From: Aquabacter sp. L1I39
GTDB lineage: Bacteria > Pseudomonadota > Alphaproteobacteria > Rhizobiales > Xanthobacteraceae
Length of the DNA: 64,000 nt
NCBI RefSeq assembly: GCF_017742835.1
Contig: NZ_CP072392.1
Coordinates: 2,464,385-2,528,384, forward strand
Reading direction: 5' to 3'
Shown: one piece after another, positions 16,622-25,290 of the stretch
How positions within the stretch are numbered: position 1 is the stretch's first letter
How the letters are laid out: each line of letters begins with the position of its first letter
Notes under the pieces: model-generated
The model's database searches: none
The model's input: the letters and a program-made list of their open reading frames with translations, nothing else
What the model was told of the DNA's origin: nothing
Translations under genes and position numbers: made by a program

Positions 16622-18673
16622 ATGTACGCCATCGGCATCGATGTGGGCGGCACCTTCACGGACCTCGTGGTGATCGGACCGGACCGCAAGGCGGTCTTCG
16701 CCAAGTCGCCGTCCACCCCCGCCGACCAGTCGGTGGGTGTGATGGCCGGCCTCGAGGATCTCGCGGCGCGGATCGGGCTCACCCGCGCCGAACTCCTGGC
16801 GCGGACCACGCGGCTGGTCCACGGCACTACGGTCGCCACCAACGCGCTCCTGGAGCGCAAGGGCGCCAAGGTGGCGCTGCTGACCACGCAGGGCCATCGC
16901 GATGTACTGGAAATGCGGGAGGGCCTGAAGGGCGACCGCTACGACCTGCGCACGCCCCCGCCCGAGCCACTGGTGCCGCGCGAGCTGCGCTTCGGCGTGC
17001 GGGAGCGGATCGGGCCGGACGGCGCGGTGCGCATTCCCCTCGACGCCGCCTCCCTGGGGGAAGCGATCGAAGCCGTGAAGCGGTCCGGGGCCACATCGGT
17101 GGCGGTCTGCTATCTCCACGCCTATCGCAACCCCGCCCATGAAATCGAGACGGTGGAGCGCCTGAAGCGCGAACTGCCGGGCCTCTATGTGTCCCGCTCC
17201 AGTGATGTGTGGCCGCAGATCAAGGAATATGAGCGGGTCTCCACCACGGTGGTGAATTCCTATGTGGGCCCGGCGGTGCAGCTTTATCTGCGCAATCTGG
17301 AGCGGAGCCTCGCGGAGGCGGGATTTGCCGGCTCGCTCTTCATCATCCTCTCCCATGGCGGCATGGCGCCCGTGGAGGAGGCCGCGCGGCTGGCGGCCGG
17401 AACGGCCCTGTCCGGCCCGGCGGGCGGCATTTCCGGGTGCCGGCGCTGCGCCGAGCTGCTCGGCATTGCCGACCTCATCCCCTTCGACATGGGCGGCACC
17501 AGTACGGACATTTCGCTCATCGCCGATGGCCGCGCCATGCTGACCGCCGATGCGGGCTTGGCCGGCCAGCGCATCGCGCTCCGCAGCCTCGACATTGCCA
17601 GCATCGCGGCCGGCGGCGGCTCCATCGCAGCGGTGGATGCGGGCGGCACGCTCCATGTGGGCCCGGCCAGCGCAGGCTCGCAGCCCGGCCCCGCTGCCTA
17701 CGGCCAGGGGGGAACAGCCCCCACCGTCACCGACGCCAATGTGGTGCTCGGCACGCTTGATCCCGATGCCTTCATGGGCGGCCGGCGGCGCCTCGACACG
17801 GACGCGGCGGGGGCGGCCGTCGACACCGTCGCGGGCGCCCTTGGCATCAGGCGGGAAGAGGCCGCGGCCGGCATCTACCGGCTCGTGAACCTCTCCATGG
17901 CCGACGGCATCCGCCTGATGACCTTGCGCAGAGGCGTCGACCCGCGCCGCTTTGCCATGGTCAGCTTCGGCGGTGCAGCGGGCCTCCATGCGGTGGAGGT
18001 GGCGCGCGAGCTGGAGATCCCGCGGGTCATCGTCCCGGTGACGGCCTCCGTACTCTCCGCCTGGGGCATGCTGGCGAGTGACCTGCGCTACGAGGTGAGC
18101 CGCACCAGCATCGACACGGGCGAGGCGGATCGCGCCGGCGCCCTACGCCATGTCTTTGAGGAGCTTGAGGAGACCGCCCGCACCCGCATGCAGGCCTGGT
18201 TTGATGGCCCCATCCGGATCGAGCGCTCCGCCGAGATGCGCTATGGCGAGCAGGTGTTCGAGATCGATGTAGACCTGGACGGCCTCGACCTGAACGATGG
18301 CGACATCCTCTCCCAGATCGACGCCCGCTTCCATCGCCGCCACGAGGAGCTCTACACCTACGCCTCACCGGACCAGGAAGTGGTGTTCGTGAATGCCCGT
18401 GTCTCGGCAGTGGGAACGGTGCCTAAGGTAATGGAAGATAACGGCTTCCGCCCGGCCTCCGCGCCCCCGGCCCCGCGCCGAGCGCGCGAAATCCGCCTCC
18501 CCGCGCTGATGCGCGTGCCGGTCTATAGGTTCGAGGACCTGCGGCCCGGACACGAGGTCCATGGCCCGGCGCTGGTGGAATCGGAGACCACCACCGTTCT
18601 TATCGGCCGAGGGGACAGGATGTACGTCAATAAGCTTGGCTGGCTGGACATCGCGGTGAGCCGGAGCGCCTGA
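16622..18673 (+). CDS. hyuA: Hydantoinase A/oxoprolinase family protein (HyuA)
   Basis: This is the 683-residue ATP-binding subunit. The actin-like ATPase signature GIDVGGTFTDLVV is at residues 4-16. HGTTVATNALLERKGA, the second phosphate motif FDMGGTSTDIS and the SFGGAAGLHA block are all in place, and the C-terminal domain is complete. Activation of the amide by phosphorylation is known for this superfamily. The ATG at 16622 lies 2 bp after hyuB. The unit (importer, aminotransferase, HyuB, HyuA) resembles lactam or hydantoin degradation sets, for example caprolactamase plus omega-transaminase, but the exact pathway is inference. Confidence 0.93.
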   Translation: MYAIGIDVGGTFTDLVVIGPDRKAVFAKSPSTPADQSVGVMAGLEDLAARIGLTRAELLARTTRLVHGTTVATNALLERKGAKVALLTTQGHRDVLEMREGLKGDRYDLRTPPPEPLVPRELRFGVRERIGPDGAVRIPLDAASLGEAIEAVKRSGATSVAVCYLHAYRNPAHEIETVERLKRELPGLYVSRSSDVWPQIKEYERVSTTVVNSYVGPAVQLYLRNLERSLAEAGFAGSLFIILSHGGMAPVEEAARLAAGTALSGPAGGISGCRRCAELLGIADLIPFDMGGTSTDISLIADGRAMLTADAGLAGQRIALRSLDIASIAAGGGSIAAVDAGGTLHVGPASAGSQPGPAAYGQGGTAPTVTDANVVLGTLDPDAFMGGRRRLDTDAAGAAVDTVAGALGIRREEAAAGIYRLVNLSMADGIRLMTLRRGVDPRRFAMVSFGGAAGLHAVEVARELEIPRVIVPVTASVLSAWGMLASDLRYEVSRTSIDTGEADRAGALRHVFEELEETARTRMQAWFDGPIRIERSAEMRYGEQVFEIDVDLDGLDLNDGDILSQIDARFHRRHEELYTYASPDQEVVFVNARVSAVGTVPKVMEDNGFRPASAPPAPRRAREIRLPALMRVPVYRFEDLRPGHEVHGPALVESETTTVLIGRGDRMYVNKLGWLDIAVSRSA

Positions 18674-19150
18674 TTGTCGGCTCGCGGGACCTCAAGGCTG
18701 GAGGGTGCATCCGCGCGGAATGCGGGGACATCCGCCCGGCGCACCCTCCTTCCCCCGAGGAGGCCGCTCCCACAAAGGGCGCGCGCCTATTTTCGCTCCA
18801 TCGCGCACCCCGGGGCACGCGCGGGATGCCGACAGGTCCACAGGAGCCCCCAACCCGTGGACCGTACCCGGCCGCTTCGTTGCCCCGCGGGCGGGAGCCG
18901 GAGGCCGCGACACACCGGGCCCTTGCCAGCATTCCCGTCCTATGACGGGAAATTCCGGTCCCGTCCTGGAATATAATATTAGAAGGCTCCACCCCGCCCG
19001 CGGACGGAAGCCCGTTTGCGAGAAGGGGGCTAGCCGAGCGCGCCGCGCCGGGCATGCCGGAACGAGAACCGGGAACGTTCCCGCATCAGGTCTTGTGTCA
19101 GCCGCCCTGCCGTCGTTAAGTGGCGCTGAGGCAGGTTTTAGGGGGATGGC
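18674..19150. other. Intergenic region: hyuA 3' hairpin and LacI-gene promoter area
   Basis: This 477-bp stretch has no convincing gene. An inverted repeat GGAGGGTGC (18700-18708) with GCACCCTCC (18741-18749) follows hyuA and may end the operon, although no T-tract follows. Further on, GACGGGA and TCCCGTC near 18945-18966 form another hairpin next to an AATATAATATT stretch. A 14-bp palindrome at 19070-19083 lies near the LacI-type gene. Confidence 0.5.
19070..19083. promoter_or_regulatory. Perfect 14-bp palindrome, candidate LacI-family operator
   Basis: CGGGAACGTTCCCG is self-complementary with a central CG step, the usual form of LacI/GalR-family operators. It lies 68 bp before the start of the LacI-type gene, which suggests autoregulation. 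Binding is inferred. Confidence 0.6.
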
Positions 19151-20182
19151 TTGGACGACGGGGCGAACGAGCGACACGGGCGGGTCACCATTCACGACGT
19201 GGCGGCGGCGGCTGGCGTCTCCAAGTCCACCGTCTCCCGCATCCTGGATGAGCGCCTGCCCCGCTCCGAGAGCGACACCGCCCGCCGGGTGCGCGAAGTG
19301 GCGACGAGCCTTGGCTATGTGCGGGACGTGTCGGCCGCCAGCCTGAGGCGCGGCCAGACCCACACCATCGGCGTGATCGTGCCCCGGCTGACCGACACCG
19401 TCATGGCCATGCTGTACGAGGCGCTCGCACGGGCCTGCGCGCGCTCCGGCCGCTTCGCCATCGTGGCCACCACCGAGGACGAGCCCCGCGCGGACCGGGC
19501 TGCCGCCCAAACGCTGCTCCAGCGGGGCGTGGACGGGCTGGTGCTGTCCACCGCACGGGAGGGCGATGATTTCGCGCGCGAACTGGCCGACAGGGGGGTC
19601 CCCTTCGTTCTCGCCTTGCGCAGCGATGGCCGAAGCCTTGCCTCGGTGGGCGATGATCATCTGGGCGGCTATCTTGCCACCCGCCACCTGATCGATCTCG
19701 GCCATCGGCGCATCGGCATCATCGCCGGACCGAACTATGCGTCCTCCAGCAAGGGGCGCCTGGAGGGCTACAAGCAGGCTCTGCGGGAGGCCGGAATCCC
19801 GCAGGATCCAGATTTGGTGGTGGATTCCACCTTCGGCATCGATTCGGGAGCGGAGGCGGCGGACCAGTTGATGAACCTGCCGCAGCCCCCCACCGCCCTG
19901 TTCGCGGTCAATGACAATACTGCCATCGGCGCGCTCTCGACCCTCGCCCGCCGCGGCCTTTCCGTCCCGGGCGACGTTTCGCTGGTGGGCTATAACGACA
20001 TCCCCATCGTCAGCCGGCTGCCCATCCCGCTCACCACTGTGCGGGTGCCCTTCGACCAGATCGCCAGTTCCGCGCTGGAGCTTATGATGGGCAATCCCGA
20101 CACGCCCGGCGAACGCACGCGGCTGGCGGCCCCCACCCTCATTCCCCGTCGCTCCACCTCGGCCCCGCGACCATCGCGCTGA
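19151..20182 (+). CDS. LacI family transcriptional regulator
   Basis: This repressor-type protein of 343 residues has an N-terminal LacI helix-turn-helix (VTIHDVAAAAGVSKSTVSRILD, about residues 11-32), the minor-groove hinge region and a periplasmic-binding-like effector domain. HTIGVIVPRL, GGYLATRHLIDLGHRRIGIIAG and ALFAVNDNTAIGAL are family hallmarks. It starts at a TTG codon with a GGGGGA purine run just upstream; a nearby ATG at 19146 is out of frame. No sugar-metabolism genes adjoin it, so target and effector are unknown. A palindrome upstream may be its own operator. Confidence 0.88.
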   Translation: MDDGANERHGRVTIHDVAAAAGVSKSTVSRILDERLPRSESDTARRVREVATSLGYVRDVSAASLRRGQTHTIGVIVPRLTDTVMAMLYEALARACARSGRFAIVATTEDEPRADRAAAQTLLQRGVDGLVLSTAREGDDFARELADRGVPFVLALRSDGRSLASVGDDHLGGYLATRHLIDLGHRRIGIIAGPNYASSSKGRLEGYKQALREAGIPQDPDLVVDSTFGIDSGAEAADQLMNLPQPPTALFAVNDNTAIGALSTLARRGLSVPGDVSLVGYNDIPIVSRLPIPLTTVRVPFDQIASSALELMMGNPDTPGERTRLAAPTLIPRRSTSAPRPSR

Positions 20183-20239
20183 CGCGGCCGCATTTGCGGA
20201 CCGACCGTGGGCGAGGTTCGCCCTGGCCTGGCGGGCGGC

Positions 20240-20249
20240 TTATCTATAA
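20240..20249 (+). promoter_or_regulatory. BioR box upstream of bioR
   Basis: TTATCTATAA matches the alphaproteobacterial BioR operator consensus exactly. It lies 23 bp before the bioR start and overlaps a TATAAT-like -10 element (20245-20250), so binding should block transcription and give autorepression. Confidence 0.85.
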
Positions 20250-20271
20250 TCCCTCTCACATCAGGGACGGA

Positions 20272-20952
20272 ATGGATAACCGGATGTCACCGGATTCGCA
20301 GGAGACACGCGCCGCCCGCATCAGCCGGATCCTGGCCGAGCGCATCATTGCCGGCGAGATCGAGCCGGGGACACGGCTGCGGCAGGATCATGTGGCCGAG
20401 GAGTTCGGGGCGAGCCATGTGCCGGTGCGCGAGGCCTTTCGTAAGCTGGAGGCGCAGGGCCTGGCGGTCAGCACGCCCCGGCGCGGGGTGAGGGTCGCGG
20501 CCTTCGATCTGGCAGAGGTGAGGGAAGTGGCGCAGATGCGCGCGGCCCTGGAGGTGCTGGCCTTGCGCCATGCCGCGCCGAACCTCGCCGCGGCGGACCT
20601 CGACGCTGCCGAGGACGCCGCCCGCGCGTGCGACACCTCCGGCGACGTGCGCGCCTTTGAAGAGGCCAACCGCCGCTTCCATCGCCTCATCGTCACGCCC
20701 TGCCGGATGGGACGCCTTCTGGCCACCATTGACGACCTCCATGCGGCCAGCGCCCGCTTCCTGTTTGCCGCCTGGCGCTCGAACTGGGAGGCACGGACCG
20801 ATCACGACCACCGCGCCATCCTGGCCGCTCTGCGCCAGGCCGACGTGGACGGCGCCTGCGCCATCCTCGCGCGGCACGTCCAGTGGATCGGCCATCGCCC
20901 AGTGCTGGGAAAGGGTGGCACCGCGCGGGAGGCATTCGCCATCGTGGGCTAA
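20272..20952 (+). CDS. bioR: GntR family biotin-responsive regulator BioR
   Basis: This protein of 226 residues has an N-terminal GntR winged helix (AERIIAGEIEPGTRLRQDHVAEEFGASHVPVREAFRKLE) and a C-terminal FCD-type all-helical domain. The ATG at 20272 is chosen because AGGGA and CGGA lie just upstream; the frame extends further only through a TTG at 20194. The identification as BioR rests on an exact BioR box upstream and on the adjacent biotin transporter gene bioY, itself preceded by further BioR-type boxes. BioR represses biotin synthesis and uptake genes in alphaproteobacteria. Confidence 0.9.
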   Translation: MDNRMSPDSQETRAARISRILAERIIAGEIEPGTRLRQDHVAEEFGASHVPVREAFRKLEAQGLAVSTPRRGVRVAAFDLAEVREVAQMRAALEVLALRHAAPNLAAADLDAAEDAARACDTSGDVRAFEEANRRFHRLIVTPCRMGRLLATIDDLHAASARFLFAAWRSNWEARTDHDHRAILAALRQADVDGACAILARHVQWIGHRPVLGKGGTAREAFAIVG

Positions 20953-20953
20953 T

Positions 20954-21026
20954 TTATCTATAGTTTAATTGCTTTGCAGCGCGCGCTTATGGCTTCATCA
21001 TGGAGGGGATGTATTTTAATCTATAG
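20954..21026 (+). promoter_or_regulatory. Two BioR-like boxes in the bioR-bioY spacer
   Basis: TTATCTATAG at 20954-20963 begins 2 bp after the bioR stop and differs from the consensus at one position. TAATCTATAG at 21017-21026, 16 bp before the bioY ATG, matches at about 8 of 10 positions. They suggest that bioY has its own promoter repressed by BioR. Confidence 0.75.
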
Positions 21027-21041
21027 TTCTGAGGAGCGCTC

Positions 21042-21608
21042 ATGACACTCTCCCTCGCAGTCTCCCCGGCTACGCTGCGCAGCACCGCGCGGCAGGGCTT
21101 GGCCCTGGTGGCTGGCGTCGCCCTGCTGACGCTGAGCGCCAAGATTCGCATTCCCGTGGGTCCGGTTCCGATCACACTCCAGACCTTTGCCGTGCTTGCT
21201 CTGGCGGCGACGCTGGGGCCGCGCCTCGCGCTTGCGACGTTCGTGGCCTATCTGGGGGTCGGGGCGGCTGGTCTTCCCGTGTTCGCCGGCACGCCGGAGC
21301 GCGGCATCGGCCTCGCTTACATGGTGGGTCCGACCGGCGGCTATCTGGCGGGCTTTCTCGTGGCGACCCTGGTGACCAGTCTCGCCGCCGAGGGACGCGG
21401 CGTGGTCGCGCGGACCGGCGCCATGCTTGCGGGTCTGGGCACCATCTATGGTCTCGGCCTGGCGTGGCTCGCCCTCTACGTGCCCGCCGACAAGCTGCTT
21501 GCTTTCGGATTTACGCCCTTCATCATCGGCGACCTGGTGGAAGCGGCCCTCGCCGCCGGCCTGACGCTGGTGGTCAGCCGCGAATGGATGACGCGCCTGC
21601 TGCGCTGA
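21042..21608 (+). CDS. bioY: Biotin transporter substrate-binding membrane protein BioY
   Basis: This membrane protein of 188 residues has about six hydrophobic helices and is the S component of energy-coupling-factor biotin uptake. KIRIPVGPVPITLQTFAVLALAATLGPRLA and the VGPTGGYLAGF motif are diagnostic for BioY. No bioM/bioN genes adjoin it; solitary BioY proteins can transport biotin alone or use a shared module. Regulation by BioR is indicated by the boxes upstream. Confidence 0.95.
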   Translation: MTLSLAVSPATLRSTARQGLALVAGVALLTLSAKIRIPVGPVPITLQTFAVLALAATLGPRLALATFVAYLGVGAAGLPVFAGTPERGIGLAYMVGPTGGYLAGFLVATLVTSLAAEGRGVVARTGAMLAGLGTIYGLGLAWLALYVPADKLLAFGFTPFIIGDLVEAALAAGLTLVVSREWMTRLLR

Positions 21609-21615
21609 CGCCCCT

Positions 21616-21640
21616 GGCTGGCGCGCCGGTCGCGCCAGCC
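21616..21640 (+). terminator. Stem-loop after bioY
   Basis: A perfect 10-bp stem (GGCTGGCGCG with CGCGCCAGCC) with a CCGGT loop starts 8 bp after the bioY stop. The T-tract is poor (GCCCTTG), so termination is probable but not certain. Confidence 0.55.
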
Positions 21641-21769
21641 GCCCTTGCCGAAGGTTCAGCTGGCGCGAAAGAAGCGGGCACGGCGGGGCAGAAGTGGCCC
21701 CGAGACGCCGTTTGACCTTGCGCCGCCGGCCGCGAAAAAGTAAGCACGCTCCATGCCTCGTCGGCCTGT

Positions 21770-21846
21770 CGGAGCATAGCGCAGCCTGGTAGCGCATCTG
21801 CTTTGGGAGCAGAGGGTCGCAGGTTCAAATCCTGCTGCTCCGACCA
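21770..21846 (+). tRNA. tRNA-Pro (anticodon TGG)
   Basis: This is a 77-nt tRNA with a 7-bp acceptor stem (CGGAGCA with TGCTCCG), discriminator A and encoded CCA. The anticodon loop TTTGGGA gives TGG, reading CCA. The GGTTCAAATCC T-arm is present. Confidence 0.97.
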
Positions 21847-22287
21847 TACCCATCTTTTCCGACATCTGGGGCATTTCCGGGCGAAGGGGCGCCGGGCCGC
21901 GTGAAGGAAATGCCTTGAAAAAAGAGAGAGCGGCGCTGCGTATCCGTGAAACGCTGACGCCCTCCATGGGATGAAGCACCCCGAGGCCGCGGCGCCATCC
22001 CCGCATGCACAATCCGCTCCCGATCCTCCAAGCACCGGACGCACGCCTTGCGCCGCAGCGCCTCCGTGAAGAGGAGCGGCGCCCGCAAACCGCTTCACCT
22101 AGAGCATGCGCCGATCAGATGGCATCGCCATCTGATGGGATCACGCATTCTCTATCAATGGGTTAGAGGGCGATTCACCCATCAGATTGATTCAATCTGA
22201 TGGGATCGCGCTCTAAGCCGGTCTTCGCCACCGAACAGCAAGGGACAGAGGGAGGGCCAGTCGCGCGCCATCCATGGCGATGAGCCT
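21847..22287. other. Intergenic region with a palindromic repeat
   Basis: About 440 bp between tRNA-Pro and the porin terminator. No convincing gene is seen; short open frames here are arginine- and proline-rich and lack family features. The main content is the palindromic element at 22100-22215. Confidence 0.6.
22100..22215. repeat. Palindromic intergenic repeat element (about 116 bp)
   Basis: The element is bounded by terminal inverted repeats TAGAGC and GCTCTA. It contains one hairpin with 10-bp arms ATCAGATGGC/GCCATCTGAT around ATC (22114-22136) and another with 13-bp arms (CCCATCAGATTGA and complement) around one T (22178-22204). The segments share the word ATCAGAT/ATCTGAT. It looks like a REP/MITE-type element of the kind common in Rhizobiales genomes; no transposase is present. 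Confidence 0.75.
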
Positions 22288-22324
22288 TCAAAAACGCAAA
22301 CGGGCGGCCCTCCCGGACCGCCCG
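22288..22324 (-). terminator. Rho-independent terminator of the first porin
   Basis: Read on the minus strand, a 7-bp stem CGGGCGG/CCGCCCG is followed by a T-rich tail (TTTGCGTTTTTG). It lies about 23 bp after the porin stop. Confidence 0.7.
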
Positions 22325-22346
22325 TCAGCAACATGGGGAACTGAAA

Positions 22347-23609
22347 TCAGAAGGTGCGGGCGAACATCAGCAGGACCTGATGGGCCTTCTGGGACGACAC
22401 TGGCAGCCCGTAGCCAGTGTCCACATAGCCATTCGCCTGCCAGACATTGTAGTCATATTGCAAGGTGATCGCGAGCGGTTCCACGGGCACCCAGGTCAGA
22501 TTGGCACCCACATTGTAGTTGGTGCCGCTGGTCGCCCCATAAGCGATTTCGGCGGTGGGGTCGTTCAGGTCGAAGCGCGCATAGCCGCCAAAGAGCGCCG
22601 AGTTCCACTTGTCGTTCCAATTGTGGAGCAGCTGGCCGACCAGGTTCCAGCCGCTGACGCGGGACAAGGAACCGTTGGCATTGATGTAAGCATCCGGCGG
22701 CTCGAACTCGCCGCTGGGATTGTTCAGGCCGAGATAGGAGACAGCTCCGTCCACATAGGCCGACTGCAGGTAGAGGTTGTCACCCTCGCCGAGGAACGGC
22801 AGGTTGAACATCACACCGGCCTGCAAGGCATAACCCCAAGAGGTGGTCGTGCTGCCAAGGAAGTCCGCGGTGGTGGAGGCCACCACCTGGTGGAGGGCTC
22901 CGGAGAGCTGCCACTGCCCCCATTTTCCTTCCTGGCCGAAAGCGGCGACGAATTCCGGCATGCGTGCGCCGGTCTGGTAATTGTCGGTCACGCCGGGCCA
23001 AGCCGGGTCAGAGGGGGAGATGCCCGAATTGCGGACGGAGGCATCCTCGAGAGACGCCTTGGCGATGAAGCCGTTGGGCAGTTCCCAGGTGTAACCGGCC
23101 AAGGTGATGCGGGTGTCGTCGCCGATGGTGGCGGGGTCAGTACCCATCACATTGGCATTCGCATAGAAGTCAAAGAAGGACTGAGCGTAGCCGAAGGTGA
23201 ATCCGGCGAATTGGATATAGATGTTCCAGGGATCTGCCTCCGCCTTGTTCGGTCCGTCCGAGAACATGTCGGAGGTACGCCAGCGCAGGCGGACGTCCAT
23301 ATAGGCACGCAGGGTGCCATATTCGGTCTGCGTGCGGGAATCGACCTGAAGACCGAAGGTCGCGATGGAGTATGTTTTGTTGTTGGAACTCGGATAATCG
23401 GTGTAGGTATTATAATATCCTTCAGCCCAGGTATATCCGCCAATCCGCAGGCAGGTGTCGCTTCCGGGAACATAATAAAATCCCGGGCCTTCCGCCGTGC
23501 ACTGGCGCACATAAGTGGCTCCGGCAGCCTTGACCGGAAGATCAGCGGCCGTGGCAGCGGTAGACGCAACGCCGGCCAGGAGGGCAAGGCCCAGTCCCCT
23601 TCGTCTCAT
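22347..23609 (-). CDS. Outer membrane porin (Porin_2 family)
   Basis: This predicted outer-membrane beta-barrel of 420 residues has a signal peptide (RRRGLGLALLAGVASTAATA, mature AADLPVKAAG). It carries the alphaproteobacterial porin motif CTAEGPGFYYVPGSDTCLRIGGY with two cysteines and ends in a C-terminal aromatic (FARTF), typical for BamA recognition. The ATG at 23609 begins the signal peptide; the open frame extends upstream by 119 residues without coding features. It is a divergent paralogue of the next porin, shares its strand and has its own terminator. It mediates diffusion of small hydrophilic solutes. Confidence 0.92.
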   Translation of the reverse strand: MRRRGLGLALLAGVASTAATAADLPVKAAGATYVRQCTAEGPGFYYVPGSDTCLRIGGYTWAEGYYNTYTDYPSSNNKTYSIATFGLQVDSRTQTEYGTLRAYMDVRLRWRTSDMFSDGPNKAEADPWNIYIQFAGFTFGYAQSFFDFYANANVMGTDPATIGDDTRITLAGYTWELPNGFIAKASLEDASVRNSGISPSDPAWPGVTDNYQTGARMPEFVAAFGQEGKWGQWQLSGALHQVVASTTADFLGSTTTSWGYALQAGVMFNLPFLGEGDNLYLQSAYVDGAVSYLGLNNPSGEFEPPDAYINANGSLSRVSGWNLVGQLLHNWNDKWNSALFGGYARFDLNDPTAEIAYGATSGTNYNVGANLTWVPVEPLAITLQYDYNVWQANGYVDTGYGLPVSSQKAHQVLLMFARTF

Positions 23610-23800
23610 AAAGAACCCCCAAGCTTCGCCGCCCAAGACGGGACTCGATGCGGCGAACCCAACCAATAGCCAAGTTAATATGACATGCCCACTTCGGTCG
23701 CGCAGCGAAATTCGCCAACCGAGTCGTACTTTTGATATATTATAACATCTCTGACGACGCAACCATTGAAGCAATATCGCCGCGACCACTGTGACTATAC

Positions 23801-23831
23801 AAAAAAACCCCGGCGGTTGCCCGCCGGGGTT
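23801..23831 (-). terminator. Rho-independent terminator of the second porin
   Basis: On the minus strand, an 11-bp stem (AACCCCGGCGG with its complement) closes a short loop and is followed by seven T residues. It starts about 26 bp after the porin stop. Confidence 0.88.
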
Positions 23832-23856
23832 CTTCCCTGAGACCAGTAAGACTGGA

Positions 23857-25290
23857 TCAGAAGTTGCGCTGAGCGCGGATGCCGCCCGACCACACGTCGG
23901 CCGAACCACCATAGATGGTGGTGGGGACGCTGGAAGCGCTGCCGCCGGTGTAGGTGAGCGGCGCATCGCCGTCGACCTTCGAGTAGAGGACTTCGACGCC
24001 GAGGTCGAGGTTCTTGACCGGCGACCAGATGGTGTTCAGGCCGACCTGCCACATCTGGGTGCTGTAGGCGTTGAGGGTGTTGGTGGGCACGTCCACGGAG
24101 ACGTAGCCGCCGAACACGGCCGAACGCAGGCCAGGGGTCCAGAAGTGACGATACTGAGCCTGGATCGCCCAGCCGGACTCCTTGGAGAAGCCGGTGCCGG
24201 TCCAGATGGCGTCCGCGAGCGGATAGTAAGCGCCAGACAGGGCGTTGGCGAAGGTGCCCACGCTCAGGGTGCCGAGAGCCGTCGCGCGACCCTGGGACGT
24301 GCCAGAGAGGCCGAGGTAGCTCAGAGCGCCGTCAGCATAGTTGGCCTGGATGTACAGGCTGTCGCCGGGGGACAGCATGGGGAGCTTGAACTCCACCGAG
24401 CCACCGAGCGCCCAACCCCAGCTGTCGGTGGAGGTCGACCCGAGGTAGAACGTGCCGGGAACGGCGGTGGGGGTCAGAGCAGCGACCTGATGCAGGGCGC
24501 CGGAGAGCATCGCGGTACCCCAAGCCTGGTCGAGGCGGAGGTTGGCGACGATGTCCGGAGCAGCCTGGCCGTCCTGGTAGTTGGCATAAGCGCCGCCGGC
24601 GCCCGTGAAGGCCACGGAGGTCGCCTGGATGCCGGTCGTGCGGTTGGCGGCGTCTTCGAGGGCGAGGGTCGCCGAGAAGCCGTTGCCGAACTGCGCGGTG
24701 TAGGCCAGAGCCGTCGTCCACTGGTAGGAACCAGCGTACAGCGTGGTCATCGCGTAGTTGATGCCCGTGTCGAAGAACGACTGGGTATAACCGAACGTGA
24801 AGCCAGCGAACTGGATGAACGCGCGCTCGAAGTAGAGGCCGGAACCGGCCGGGCTACCAGCAGACGCCTGCGAATCCCAGTTCATGCCGAAGCGGATGTA
24901 CGAACGCAGCACGCCGTAATCGGTCGCGGTGCGGGCGTCCATGTCGAACACGGCGCGGGCGCGGGTCAGGTAGTCAGACGAGTCGCTCGTCTTGAACGGG
25001 TAGCCAGCGATGGCACCAGCGCCGGGCGAATTGAACTTGATCGCGCCGATGTTGGAGATCGCGGGGTTAAACGTGCCGACCGCGTTGATGTACGTGTCGA
25101 AACGGGCATAACCACCGATCTTGAGGCAGGTGTCGGTGCCGGGAATGTAATAGTAGCCCGCGCCATAAGCGGAGCACACCTTCACATATTCCACAGCCTT
25201 TGCCTTCACAGGCAGATCGGCGGCCTGGGCTCCAGCCACCGCGACGAGACCCGCCGCGCTGCCGAGGAGAAGGCTCTTCACCATCTTCAT
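23857..25290 (-). CDS. Outer membrane porin (Porin_2 family), major porin candidate
   Basis: This beta-barrel porin of 477 residues has a signal peptide MKMVKSLLLGSAAGLVAVAG ending before AADLPVKAKA. The CSAYGAGYYYIPGTDTCLKIGGYARFDTY motif follows, with QFAGFTFGYTQSFFD in the barrel and a C-terminal phenylalanine (RAQRNF). GGAGG lies 6 nt upstream of the ATG at 25290. Strong translation and termination signals and a long upstream spacer suggest high expression. It is a tandem paralogue of the porin at 22347-23609. Confidence 0.94.
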   Translation of the reverse strand: MKMVKSLLLGSAAGLVAVAGAQAADLPVKAKAVEYVKVCSAYGAGYYYIPGTDTCLKIGGYARFDTYINAVGTFNPAISNIGAIKFNSPGAGAIAGYPFKTSDSSDYLTRARAVFDMDARTATDYGVLRSYIRFGMNWDSQASAGSPAGSGLYFERAFIQFAGFTFGYTQSFFDTGINYAMTTLYAGSYQWTTALAYTAQFGNGFSATLALEDAANRTTGIQATSVAFTGAGGAYANYQDGQAAPDIVANLRLDQAWGTAMLSGALHQVAALTPTAVPGTFYLGSTSTDSWGWALGGSVEFKLPMLSPGDSLYIQANYADGALSYLGLSGTSQGRATALGTLSVGTFANALSGAYYPLADAIWTGTGFSKESGWAIQAQYRHFWTPGLRSAVFGGYVSVDVPTNTLNAYSTQMWQVGLNTIWSPVKNLDLGVEVLYSKVDGDAPLTYTGGSASSVPTTIYGGSADVWSGGIRAQRNF

